Assembly: GCF_003481985.1 (NCBI RefSeq)
Contig: NZ_QUMD01000001.1
Location: 62,001-126,000 of the forward strand
Direction of reading: 5' to 3'
From: Clostridium sp. OF09-36
GTDB lineage: Bacteria; Bacillota; Clostridia; Lachnospirales; Lachnospiraceae
Length of the DNA: 64,000 nt
Positions 1 to 9,455 of this stretch are shown here, piece by piece. The position numbers were made by a program, and so were the translations under genes. Below the pieces are notes generated by a model that was given only the letters and a program-made list of their open reading frames with translations, ran no database searches and had not been told where the DNA came from. Each line of letters begins with the position of its first letter. The first letter of the stretch is position 1.

Positions 1-53
1 GGTTTTCTGCCAGCCCATCCAGACATGGCTGATCTGCCAGCCATGTTGTGTTT

Positions 54-1061
54 TCAGTTGTCTCCATTCACGCTCACCTCCTCTGCTCCGGCATTTTCGC
101 TCCGAAAGCACCGCACCTTATGCCCTTCGGCACTCTCATACATCTGCGGTTCTTCATTTCTGCACCGCTCCACCGCATATTCGCAGCGGGTACAGAAGCG
201 GCAGCCCTTCGGCAGATGTAAGAGGTTCGGCACCACGCCCTCGATCGTGTAAAGCCGTTTTTCCTGTCCATCCAGCTTCGGAATGGACTTTAAAAGTCCC
301 TGCGTATAGGGGTGCGCGGTATGGTCAAACAGCTCAAAGGTCTCTGCCTGCTCCATGACCTTGCCCGCATACATGACATACACATAGTCGCAGATTTCCG
401 CCACCACACCCATGTTGTGGGTGATGAGGATGATCGAGGTTCCCTGGTCCTCACAGAGTTTCTTCATCAGCTGCAAGATCTGTGCTTCAATGGTCACGTC
501 CAGCGCCGTGGTCGGCTCGTCGGCGATCATCACCTTCGGGCGGCACACCATAGCCATACCGATCATAACTCTCTGGCGCAGACCGCCGGAAAGCTGATGC
601 GGATAACTCTTATAGCGCTTCTCCGGCTCCGGGATTCCGACTGCACGGAAAATGTCAATAACGCGCTGCTTTGCTTCTTCTTTTGAAACTTTCTGATGCA
701 AAAGAATGGCCTCCTGCACCTGCTTTCCCACCGGATAAACCGGGTTTAACGAGGTCATCGGCTCCTGGAAGATCATCGAGATCTCATTTCCGCGCACCTT
801 CGCCAGTTCCCGCGGGGAAAGGTGGGTAATGTCGCGTCCCTCCAGGGTAATGCTTCCGCCTACCACTTTGCCCGGGTAACGCAAAAGTCCCATAACAGAC
901 ATGGCGGTCATACTCTTTCCGCATCCGCTCTCTCCTACAATGCCAATGATCTTTCCGGCCGGTACCTCAATGCTGACGCCATCCACTGCCGGCACCTCCC
1001 CCTTCGCGGTAAAGAAGTGGGATTTCAGATCACGGATATCTAATACGATTGAATCGTTCAT
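54..1061 (-). CDS. oppD: Oligopeptide/dipeptide ABC transporter ATP-binding protein
   Basis: A 335-residue ATPase that would power peptide import at the inner face of the membrane. The sequence shows a Walker A (GIVGESGCGKS), a Q-loop (IFQEPMTSLNP), an ABC signature (LSGGLRQRV), a Walker B (MIADEPTTALD) and the C-terminal Cys-containing OppD/DppD tail (GCRFCTRCEYA) that often binds an Fe-S cluster in this family. The ATG at 1061 follows GGAG; a longer reading to 1097 has no ribosome site. It is the fourth gene of the oppABCD order, 121 bases after oppC. Peptide specificity (Opp or Dpp) cannot be told from the sequence. Confidence 0.93.
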   Translation of the reverse strand: MNDSIVLDIRDLKSHFFTAKGEVPAVDGVSIEVPAGKIIGIVGESGCGKSMTAMSVMGLLRYPGKVVGGSITLEGRDITHLSPRELAKVRGNEISMIFQEPMTSLNPVYPVGKQVQEAILLHQKVSKEEAKQRVIDIFRAVGIPEPEKRYKSYPHQLSGGLRQRVMIGMAMVCRPKVMIADEPTTALDVTIEAQILQLMKKLCEDQGTSIILITHNMGVVAEICDYVYVMYAGKVMEQAETFELFDHTAHPYTQGLLKSIPKLDGQEKRLYTIEGVVPNLLHLPKGCRFCTRCEYAVERCRNEEPQMYESAEGHKVRCFRSENAGAEEVSVNGDN

Positions 1062-1182
1062 GTTCTTCTCCTTTTCATTCCTGCCCCTGTCAGGCAAAAA
1101 TGCTCCTTCTCTGCTGGCAACTGCTCCTGCCCGTCAGGCACAGCCAGTCACCACTGCTGTCTTTTTCCATGCAGTTCCGGCC

Positions 1183-2154
<972 letters not shown>

Positions 2155-2155
2155 C

Positions 2156-3078
2156 TTACGCGCCCTCCCTGATTCTCGGATCCAGTACATTATAAAGCAG
2201 GTCTGCCACCAGGTTTCCTGCAATGATCAGGATCGTAGTAAAAATAACGGTGCCCTGCAAAAGCGGCATATCTCTGGTCTCAATGGCATTGACTGCCAGA
2301 CGACCAATGCCCGGAACACCGAACACACTCTCCGTTAAAACAGCGCCGGACAGCATGCTGGACACCTGCAGCGCCATCATCGTCACAACCGGGAGCATGG
2401 CATTTTTCAGCGCATGCTTTACAATGACACCAGACTCCAACAGACCCTTAGCCCGCGCTGTGCGGATAAAGTCATTCTGCATGATCTCAACCAAGTTGGA
2501 GCGGGTCATGCGGGCAATGCTTCCCGCAGAGTTCCACCCCAGCACGATCGCCGGAAGGATCATTGCACGGAAGGAATCAAAACCGGAAACCGGGAACCAC
2601 TTGAACTTAAACGCAAATAAATACTGGAGTACCAGCGCCGTCATAAAGACCGGCATGGAAACACCGATCAGGCACCACCCATAAACAGGCGGTCCAGCAG
2701 CTTATTCTGGCGCACCGCCGCAATAATACCTGCCACAATGCCGATCACCCAGGCAACTACCGCCGCCAGAAGCGACAGCTTTACCGTGTTCGGAAATGCC
2801 TCTAAAATAATCTTCGTCACATTCCGGTTCAGCCGATAGGACGTGCCGAAATCGCCCCGCAGCGCGTGGGCAATATACTGGAAAAACTGAACATACAAAG
2901 GCTTATCCAGCCCCATCTCTTTGCTGATCTTCTCGATCACCGCCGGATTCACATGCTCGCCCATCATGGTGGTAACCGGGTCGCCCGGGACAATGCGCAG
3001 CATGATGAAAATCAGAAGCACCACGCCCACCAGAACCGGAATAGAAATCAGAATCCGCTTCAGTATCTTCTTAAACAA
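2156..3078 (-). pseudogene. oppB: Peptide ABC transporter permease OppB, split by a -1 frameshift
   Basis: Two abutting reading frames together make a complete OppB/DppB permease of about 307 residues, the usual family length. The first frame (start 3078) carries the N-terminal helix and the GDPVTTMMGEH region and ends at a TGA at 2668. The second frame resumes with SMPVFMTALVLQYLF and holds the EAA loop and the DVLYNVLDPRIR-type end. Restoring one base near 2673-2679, in a GGTGGT stretch, gives a continuous MGG-CLIGVSMPVF reading as expected for the family. Nothing else is missing, so I infer a sequencing or assembly error rather than decay, though a true mutation cannot be excluded. It lies between oppA and oppC. 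Confidence 0.85.
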
Positions 3079-3174
3079 AACCTTCTCCTCCTTCTATGCA
3101 GACACACAATCTGGCATGCCCGTTGACATGCAGACCGGCCATGAATGTTTCCTTCCTCTGCGTTTCTACATGGC

Positions 3175-3207
3175 AAAAGAGGGAGTCCCTTTCGGAAACT
3201 CCCTCCG
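3175..3207 (-). terminator. Hairpin with T-run between oppA and oppB
   Basis: On the minus strand GAGGGAGT and ACTCCCTC form an 8-bp stem with a short loop, followed by TTTT. It sits just after the oppA stop and about 100 bases before oppB. A partial terminator here would give more binding protein than permease, a common arrangement in ABC operons; that role is inference. Confidence 0.7.
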
Positions 3208-3216
3208 GTCACGATC

Positions 3217-4884
3217 CTACTCGTTGATTGATACGTTGTAGAAAAGCTGGTCACTCAGACCGCTCCATAACGGTGCAAAGCCCTCAACCCGCTTGCTGAC
3301 TGCGAACAGATGCAGTCTGGAGAACATCGGCACCCATGCCGCATCCTCGTGGACGATCTTCTCTTCCAGTGCCTTGTACTCAGCCAGACGCTCGTCTTCG
3401 TTCACAATGGTACGCGCCTTCGCTACACGGTTCATCACTTCCGTATCCGGGTAGTTGATAGAACGGATCTTCGTCTTCTCTTCATTTCCGAAGAAGGTAT
3501 AAATGAAGTTGTCCGGGTCGTTGTAATCGGCAGACCAGGTAGACATGAAGGAACCAAGCTCACCGGATTTTCTGGTCTCTAACCAGGTAGATTCATCGTA
3601 ATTCTTGATCTCTGCGCGGATTCCAACCCCAGCAAGCTGGTCGCTGACAATCTCCAGCGCCATGGTCATGGTGTCAGAAGCAGAGCTGTCTGCTGCAATC
3701 TCCATGTCGAAGCCATCGGCATAGCCAGCCTCGGCAAGCAGCGCCTTTGCAGCCTCCGGATCGTACTTGATCTCTTCCTGATCCGGGTTAAAGCCGATGA
3801 GGCCGTGCGGGAAGATTCCCTGCTCCACCTGTCCTCTGCCGCCGTAAAGCGCATCCAGGATTGCCTGGCGGTCGATGGACATCTGAACCGCCTTGCGGAC
3901 TCTGACATCCTGGAACGGCTCCTTATTAAAGTTCATGGTAAAGTACACGATACCAACACGCGGTCCCTGCACGATCTGGTCCGGATACGTCTCGGTAAAG
4001 CGGTCAACAGAATCTGCCGCATAGTCCAGGTCGAGAATGTCAAGCTCGCCGCTCTCAAACATCATGGACTGGGTCTCGGTATCCGGAATGATCTTGATGA
4101 CAACACCCGGAAGCTTGGAAGCACCCTTCCAGTAATCCTCGTTGCGGGTCAGAACCAGCTGGTTGTTAAAGCTCCAGGAAGAAAACTCAAACGGACCGGT
4201 ACCAACGGTCACTGCCGGATCCATACCAAACTGATCACCTGCTGCTTCGGTGGCCTCGCTGTCATAAATGGAAACACCCGGGGAAGAAATGCTTGCCAGG
4301 AAACCGGCAAACGGCTCCTTTAAAGTCACTTTGATGGTGTAATCGTCCACCACCTCAACACCCTCCAGTGTATCGGTCTCGCCAGCCAAGAGCTCATTCG
4401 CACCCTTGATCTGGTCGATAAACTCGGTATTCACGCCACCCTCAACGGTCAGCATGCGGTGGAAGGTGTAAGCCACATCCTCCGCGGTAAAATCATTGCC
4501 ATTGTGGAACTTCACGCCCTGTCTTAAATGGAACGTGTACTCCAGGCCATCGTCAGAAATATCCCAATTCTCAGCCAGACTCGGAACGATCTTGGAATTG
4601 CCGTCCGCGTCGACCTCAACATCAACCAGACGATCGAAAATATTGAACGGAACCTCGTAATCCTTAGAGGTCTTCTGGACATCTGCCGTCTGGATATCCG
4701 CATTCAATGCAGCTACCAGGTAACCGGTCGTATCCACGTCCACGCCCTTCACCTCAGCAGCAGTTTCACTCTCTGCGCTCGCTGTATTCTCTATTGTATC
4801 GGAAGTTTTGCTGCCGCCGCAGCCGGTCAGCGCCAGGCCAGCCGTCAGTGCAGCCGCCAGCATAAGACTGAGCTTCTTTTTCAT
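3217..4884 (-). CDS. oppA: Oligopeptide ABC transporter substrate-binding lipoprotein
   Basis: Extracellular peptide-binding lipoprotein of 555 residues (SBP_bac_5 family). The N-terminus is a lipoprotein signal: MKKKLSLMLAAALTAG followed by the lipobox LTGC, so the mature protein would be anchored through Cys. Family landmarks include AENWDISDDGLEYTFHLR, VKFHNGNDFTAEDVAYTFHR and VRKAVQMSIDRQAI. The start at 4884 has AAGGAGG at good spacing; the longer frame to 5004 has no ribosome site and would bury the signal peptide. It is the first gene of oppABCD, and its 160-base upstream region contains several inverted repeats. Confidence 0.95.
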   Translation of the reverse strand: MKKKLSLMLAAALTAGLALTGCGGSKTSDTIENTASAESETAAEVKGVDVDTTGYLVAALNADIQTADVQKTSKDYEVPFNIFDRLVDVEVDADGNSKIVPSLAENWDISDDGLEYTFHLRQGVKFHNGNDFTAEDVAYTFHRMLTVEGGVNTEFIDQIKGANELLAGETDTLEGVEVVDDYTIKVTLKEPFAGFLASISSPGVSIYDSEATEAAGDQFGMDPAVTVGTGPFEFSSWSFNNQLVLTRNEDYWKGASKLPGVVIKIIPDTETQSMMFESGELDILDLDYAADSVDRFTETYPDQIVQGPRVGIVYFTMNFNKEPFQDVRVRKAVQMSIDRQAILDALYGGRGQVEQGIFPHGLIGFNPDQEEIKYDPEAAKALLAEAGYADGFDMEIAADSSASDTMTMALEIVSDQLAGVGIRAEIKNYDESTWLETRKSGELGSFMSTWSADYNDPDNFIYTFFGNEEKTKIRSINYPDTEVMNRVAKARTIVNEDERLAEYKALEEKIVHEDAAWVPMFSRLHLFAVSKRVEGFAPLWSGLSDQLFYNVSINE

Positions 4885-4923
4885 AATATCCTCCTTGATG
4901 CGAACCAAATTTTCGCTGCTGTT

Positions 4924-5030
4924 CACGCATGCGTGCCCAACAACATGATTTTGCCGATGCTTCGCATTCCAAATCGGCAAAATCTGCTGCCAAAACTGCA
5001 TCATACGGGATTTTCAGTTCAGAAAATCCC
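4924..5030. promoter_or_regulatory. Clustered inverted repeats upstream of oppA
   Basis: Three perfect inverted repeats lie in the 150 bases before oppA: the 12-bp palindrome CACGCATGCGTG (4924-4935); a 12-bp stem GATTTTGCCGAT (4947-4958) with its complement at 4973-4984; and a 9-bp stem GGGATTTTC (5007-5015) with its complement at 5022-5030. They could be operators for a nutrient regulator or a folded 5' leader. I do not recognise a known riboswitch class. Confidence 0.5.
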
Positions 5031-5068
5031 TATCTGTGAACAGTAACGAGAGTTCTATTGCTGCAACC

Positions 5069-5107
5069 AAAAAATGGTGCATTGCCTCCTTAAGAGGATG
5101 CACCATT
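5069..5107 (-). terminator. Rho-independent terminator of the 5271-5762 gene
   Basis: A 10-bp perfect stem (AATGGTGCAT, 5073-5082, with its complement at 5098-5107) has an inner CCTC/GAGG pair, and on the minus strand it is followed by TTTTTT. It lies 160 bases after the stop of the hypothetical gene and before the oppA leader. Confidence 0.75.
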
Positions 5108-5270
5108 GCATTTGTATTGGCTGCGGCATCTGGAAATGTCCGCTAATGAAAAAATCATATCACATCGGAGTGGGATTTTCAACACCCTTTCGTAGCACTC
5201 CTTTTTATTTTCACTTATATTTTCTACTAGCATACAATCTTTCATATATACCCTTGTATGCTCATCGCTG

Positions 5271-5762
5271 CTACAAAAACAGGTCATCCAAGTCATCCAG
5301 GCTTCGCACAATCTTTTCTTTTTTTACTCCCGCAGCCTCTGCCAGCCTCACAGAATGCTCCGCCCGCTCACCGACAAAAGTATCGTCCCGGAACGTCTCC
5401 TGGATTTCCTGATATAATTCCCGGTATTCTTTCTCTACCTGTTTCACATACTCGGCAAGCAGTAAATCCAGATACTGGTCGTATTCCTGCATACGCTGAT
5501 AAAATGCATGAATCCGCTCCCGCTCTACCGGAGTCAGATGATTTGCCATTTCATCCCAGAATCGTTCTATGATCTGGTCCGCCACCGAGCCTAGTCGAAT
5601 TGCCAGTTCTTTTAATACCAACATCACCAGCCTTGCCCATCCTACCAGATTCAGATGACAGATAAAGCTCACAAAATTTCCACCTGCAAGTCCATGAACA
5701 GCTGCATCTGCTCCATCGATTATGCAAAGGGTTGCATTTCCTGTAATCAACATTATGCGCAA
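5271..5762 (-). CDS. Hypothetical protein, possibly 5'-truncated
   Basis: A 163-residue reading frame from a TTG codon (an ATG is available at 5753), which I do not recognise as a named family. The N-terminal third is mildly hydrophobic (GGNFVSFICHLNLVGWARLVM). The rest is charged and probably helical, with LTPVERERIHAFYQRMQEYD and KQVEKEYRELYQEI, suggesting a coiled region. The 5' end touches an unrelated plus-strand coding tail (5747-5881) and no good ribosome site is seen, so the true N-terminus may have been lost at a junction. A terminator at 5069-5107 supports a gene ending here. Confidence 0.55.
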   Translation of the reverse strand: MRIMLITGNATLCIIDGADAAVHGLAGGNFVSFICHLNLVGWARLVMLVLKELAIRLGSVADQIIERFWDEMANHLTPVERERIHAFYQRMQEYDQYLDLLLAEYVKQVEKEYRELYQEIQETFRDDTFVGERAEHSVRLAEAAGVKKEKIVRSLDDLDDLFL

Positions 5763-5881
5763 ATCTGCATGTACCGAGCAGATTTCTCGATGAGGCTACC
5801 CCATTTGAATCGTTTGCAACCGATGAAGGATTCTCTTTGGAAGAGTTGGAGCAGCTTGCAGAAAGTATTGAAATCGAATGA
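5747..5881 (+). pseudogene. C-terminal coding remnant, family unknown
   Basis: On the plus strand an open frame after the TAA at 5744 ends with the protein-like acidic tail FLDEATPFESFATDEGFS then LEELEQLAESIEIE and a stop. The amphipathic LEELEQLAESIEIE looks like the end of a genuine protein, but there is no start codon or upstream coding. It probably survives from a gene whose front was replaced by the flanking sequence. No function is assigned. Confidence 0.4.
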
Positions 5882-5962
5882 ATGCTCTGCTATTTTAAAC
5901 AGCTGACAGATACCGATAACTCCATTCTGCGGCATCTTTTTCATGTCTTATTTCATTGTTAC

Positions 5963-6465
5963 TTATTTTGCGGTTGGACATAATGATTCCTTCTGATAAA
6001 CTTCACTGATTTTTTTCACATCATAATCCGGTGCATAGTCTTTGGCTACGTTGCATATTTCTTTCACTATGGCAAGATTAATTTCCAACATATCTGCAAT
6101 CTGCTCCGGTGCAAGACCTCTTTTCATTTTTTTGATTATCAAATCCGTCAACACATAAGCTTCTCCCCGGGCTTCTCCTAAAGCCTCTCCTATTTTCTGT
6201 CCCCGCTCCATGCCTATCAATAAAATGCTCATCTGCACAGCCTCCCATTCTTCTGACTGCTTTACCTCTTTTACAACTTCATCAATCTGGGTAAGGCGGT
6301 TATCCCAACACAAAATATTGGGATTATCGCTTCTTGTGTCTTTCATATATTGTAACAAACTAATCAATTCCGGAGTGCCATTTTTACTGGTCATGTTCAG
6401 GAAAATGCAAGAAATTCTTCTCGACCATAATTGACATAAATCGCATCCATATTTTCATCTGCCGC
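5963..6465 (-). pseudogene. Rpn-family nuclease/putative transposase, truncated and frameshifted
   Basis: The 143-residue frame starting MTSKNGTPELISLLQYM resembles the C-terminal half of the Rpn (PD-(D/E)XK recombination-promoting nuclease/putative transposase) proteins common in Lachnospiraceae, with the typical tail VKQSEEWEAVQMSILLIGMERGQKIGEALGEA (split here only for description). Immediately upstream, in a different frame, NMDAIYVNYGREEFLAF matches the residues that should precede it, so a frameshift lies near 6398-6403. The nuclease domain, roughly the first 150 residues, is absent. It is a fragment of a selfish or mobile gene and probably inactive. Confidence 0.65.
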
Positions 6466-6505
6466 TTGCCGAAAGCGCAGAAATCGAATGAACCGATAAC
6501 AAATA

Positions 6506-6546
6506 AAAACAGCTATCCCGCACGCACTTGCGCAAGCCGGGACAGC
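6506..6546 (-). terminator. Terminator after mgtC
   Basis: On the minus strand GCTGTCCCG pairs with CGGGATAGC (one G-U pair) around an inner stem, followed by TGTTTTTATT. It lies about 50 bases beyond the mgtC stop and would end the tctCBA-mgtC transcript. Confidence 0.7.
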
Positions 6547-6597
6547 CATTTTCTCATTTTCACCAATTTCAGGGAGCAATATCTCTCCCCCCAACCC

Positions 6598-7301
6598 TCA
6601 CAACTCCTCCACATACCTCACAAATTCCAACGTCCGGATCTCATCCAGCAAATTCACCCGCATTCTTTTTTTCTGCATTTCTATGCTGATGACAACGCTT
6701 GGCACTTTATCCGGGCCTTTTCCTTTTGTCAGTTCCAGCGTGTTGACCTTGACTTCCAGTTCCTGCATGCGCTGCAGGAACTGGCTGACATTTTTGCTGG
6801 AATCAAACTCGATATAGAGGTCAAAGACTTTGGCATAGCGGTGGAGCAGGACATCGACCCGGGTCAGCACCTTTAATGTGAGCATCATGAAGATCAGGGT
6901 GAAGATGGCCCCCTCCGCAAAGCCGATGCCGATGGCCAGTCCCACACAGGCGCTGGTCCACAGTCCCGCTGCGGTGGTGAGACCCCGTATCTGGTTTTTT
7001 CCTGTCACCAAAATGGTTCCAACTCCCAGAAAACCGATACCGCTTATGACCTGGCTCCAAGTCTCGCCAGGTCCAGTTTTTCCCCCGGGAATGCATACAC
7101 CATGTATTCACTGGTCATCATGACCAGGGCAGAGCCCAGGCAGACCAGCACATGGGTCTTGACGCCTGCGCCGCGCCGTTTGAGTCCGCGGTCGATACCG
7201 ACGGCCATGCCGCTCAGCATCGCCAGCACCAGCCGCAGAAAAATTGCCAGAGTATTCCAGCCTGATGCTGCATCCATCAGACTTCGCCAGAGGCCTGTCA
7301 T
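6598..7301 (-). pseudogene. MgtC/SapB family membrane protein, split by a -1 frameshift
   Basis: Two frames join to give a normal 234-residue MgtC/SapB protein. The front half contains FLRLVLAMLSGMAVGIDRGLKRR and KTHVLVCLGSALVMM. The back half contains SGIGFLGVGTI, GLTTAAGLWTSACVG and a C-terminal ACT-like region. Adding one base near 7053 (a CC run) restores the family reading LGAQVISGIGF. The ATG at 7301 overlaps the tctA stop as ATGA, so translation is coupled to the transporter. MgtC-like proteins influence Mg2+ or phosphate homeostasis or modulate other membrane proteins; which applies here is unknown. Sequencing error is the likely cause of the split. Confidence 0.8.
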
Positions 7302-8811
7302 TGTTCTTCCGCCTTTTCCATGGACATTTTTTCCACCCGGTTCATGAAGATCGGGGACAGAATACCGAAGATGCAAAGGACAATCAGCACCCAACATACC
7401 GGAGTGGAGAACAGGATGGCTGGACTGCCTTTGGACAGTGCCAGAGAACGACGCAGACCTTTTTCACCGATCGGTCCAAGAATCAGAGCGAGTACAACTG
7501 CCGCATTGTTTAAGTCAAACTTGCGGAGCAGGTATCCTAATACGCCGAAGATCATCATGATGACAACGTCCAGGAAGTTTTTGTGGATCGCATAGGAACC
7601 AACCACACAGAGTACGGATACTGCCGGAATCAGAATCGCGTCGGACAGTCTGGAAATCTGTGCAAAAATCCGGCAGCCTAACAGGCCGATGCCGAGCATT
7701 GCAAACTGGGTCAGTACAAAGCCGGCAAAGAAGGTGTAGGTCATCTTTGCGGTCTCACCCACAAACAGATCCGGTCCGGGAGTCAGCCCCTGAATGATCA
7801 GGCCGCCCATCAGCACTGCCGTAACGCTCTCCCCCGGAATACCAAGGGTCAGCATCGGGATCAGGGAGCCGCCGGTACGGCATTGTTCGCTGCCTCAGAA
7901 CCCGCTACACCTTCAATGCTGCCGTGTCCAAATTCTTCTTTGTGTTTGGAGAACTGGCGGGATGTGTTGTAGCCTAAAAAGCAGGCAATGGAAGCTCCGG
8001 CGCCCGGCAGGATTCCGATCAGGTTTCCAATGATCCAGGAACGTCCCACGGTAGGTGCAATCTGTTTTATTTCTTCTTTATTTAATAACATCCGGTCTTT
8101 GAATTTCTTTGCGGTTCCACGCGCACGTATTTCTTTTTCTGCCAGAATAAGAGCCTGGCTCATGGAGAAGAGACCAATGAGGGCACAGGTCACATTGATA
8201 CCTTCATATAAGGAAGACTGGCCGAACATGAAACGCTGCACACCCTCCATCGGATCCATGCCGATGGTGGAAAGAAGCAGCCCCAGTGCACCGGAGATCA
8301 GACCCTTGACCATAGACTTGGAGGAGACGCCTGCAATGATGGTCAGACCGAAAATGGAGAGCCAGAAATATTCAGGTGAACCGAATTTCATAGCTAACTG
8401 GGCCAAAATTGGCGCAAAAAAATAAAGGGAGATGCAGGAAAGCAGTCCACCGAAGAAGGAAGCGATACATGCCGTTCCAAGTGCCTTTCCTGCTTTGCCC
8501 TGCAGCGTCATCTGATATCCCTCGATGGCAGTCGCTGCAGATGCCGGTGTACCCGGTGTATGGATCAGAATCGCGGAAATAGATCCGCCAAAAATCGCGC
8601 CACAGTAGATCGCCCCCAGAATGATCAAACCGGTGGATGCTCCCATGGAGAAGGTCATCGGTAACAGTAATGCAACACCCATGGCTGCAGAAAGTCCCGG
8701 AAGACATCCGATGACGATACCAATGGTGGTTCCGGCTATGATCGCCAGAATATTGATGGGATTCAGCGCACTGATGAAACCGCCGCCCATTAAGCTTAAT
8801 GTACCTAACAT
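7298..8811 (-). pseudogene. tctA: Tripartite tricarboxylate transporter large permease TctA, split by a -1 frameshift
   Basis: The two frames join to a 504-residue TctA, the usual length, with about 10-12 membrane segments. Recognisable blocks include GTTIGIVIGCLPGLSAAMGV and AILIHTPGTPASAATAIEGY, the two Gly/Pro-rich TctA signatures. The first frame ends SEAANNAVPAAP at a stop; one extra base near 7875 gives the family sequence SEAANNAVTGGSLIPMLTLG and continues through the second frame. The ATG at 8811 has AGAGGAGG upstream. TctA moves the solute across the membrane with TctB, using substrate delivered by TctC. The split is probably a base-call error. Confidence 0.88.
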
Positions 8812-8827
8812 ATGCCAGACCTCCTCT

Positions 8828-9271
8828 CTATGCGAACACAATTCCCATCGGCAGCTTCACGCCAAGGAACAGGGTAAATGCGCAGTATACCAAAAGCAGG
8901 ATGACTGCTGTCGACAGCAGGATCTGCCATTTTTTCACTTTGAGAAATAACAGGGATACTACCATGAACAGTGCCGTGGAAATGTAAAATCCCACAAAAT
9001 ACATCAGAACCAGATACACCACGATCATGACCAGAATTGGAAAAAACTGTTTTGGAAGAAATCCTTTAAAATCCTCCAGACCACTCTCAACGCCCTTCTT
9101 TTTTGCCCCGATGATCATCTGCACCACATAAAGTGTGGTCAGTCCCAGCAAAAGCACAATGATAAAAAGTGGATATGCCTGCGCTGGTTTCGGAAGCTTT
9201 AAGGTCATGGATAAAAATAACAGAGCGACTGCATACATAAATCCTACAACACCAATGTCTGTTTTTTTCAT
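8828..9271 (-). CDS. tctB: Tripartite tricarboxylate transporter small membrane protein TctB
   Basis: A 147-residue protein with four predicted membrane helices (for example YAVALLFLSMTL, FIIVLLLGLTTLYVVQMII, FPILVMIVVYLVLMYFVGF and ILLSTAVILLLVYCAF), the TctB layout. It starts at an ATG after GAAAGGAATGAG and stops 16 bases before tctA. It is the poorly conserved small subunit of the transporter encoded by tctC-tctB-tctA. Confidence 0.88.
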   Translation of the reverse strand: MKKTDIGVVGFMYAVALLFLSMTLKLPKPAQAYPLFIIVLLLGLTTLYVVQMIIGAKKKGVESGLEDFKGFLPKQFFPILVMIVVYLVLMYFVGFYISTALFMVVSLLFLKVKKWQILLSTAVILLLVYCAFTLFLGVKLPMGIVFA

Positions 9272-9348
9272 GCTCTCATTCCTTTCCGCCGAAATGTATA
9301 CTCAGATTTCCTTTGTGCCTGTTTTACAGACATGCATCCATTCTTAGC

Positions 9349-9389
9349 GCATATGGGGACTGTTCCCATTGTTCGCAGTCCCCATATGC
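9349..9389 (-). promoter_or_regulatory. Perfect 13-bp hairpin between tctC and tctB
   Basis: GCATATGGGGACT (9349-9361) and its exact complement (9377-9389) form a strong hairpin with a 15-base loop and no T-run. It sits just after the tctC stop. It could protect or process the tctC message so that more binding protein is made than membrane subunits; that role is inference. Confidence 0.6.
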
Positions 9390-9455
9390 AAGATGAAACA
9401 GCCTGATTTCTGTCTCATGGAAAATCAAAACCAATCTGACTCTTGCTGCACAAGC

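Noticed and set aside
1..53. Start of an oppF gene after oppD
   Set aside because: An ATG is present on the minus strand and oppF is expected here, but only about 15 codons are visible, with no ribosome site and no family likeness.
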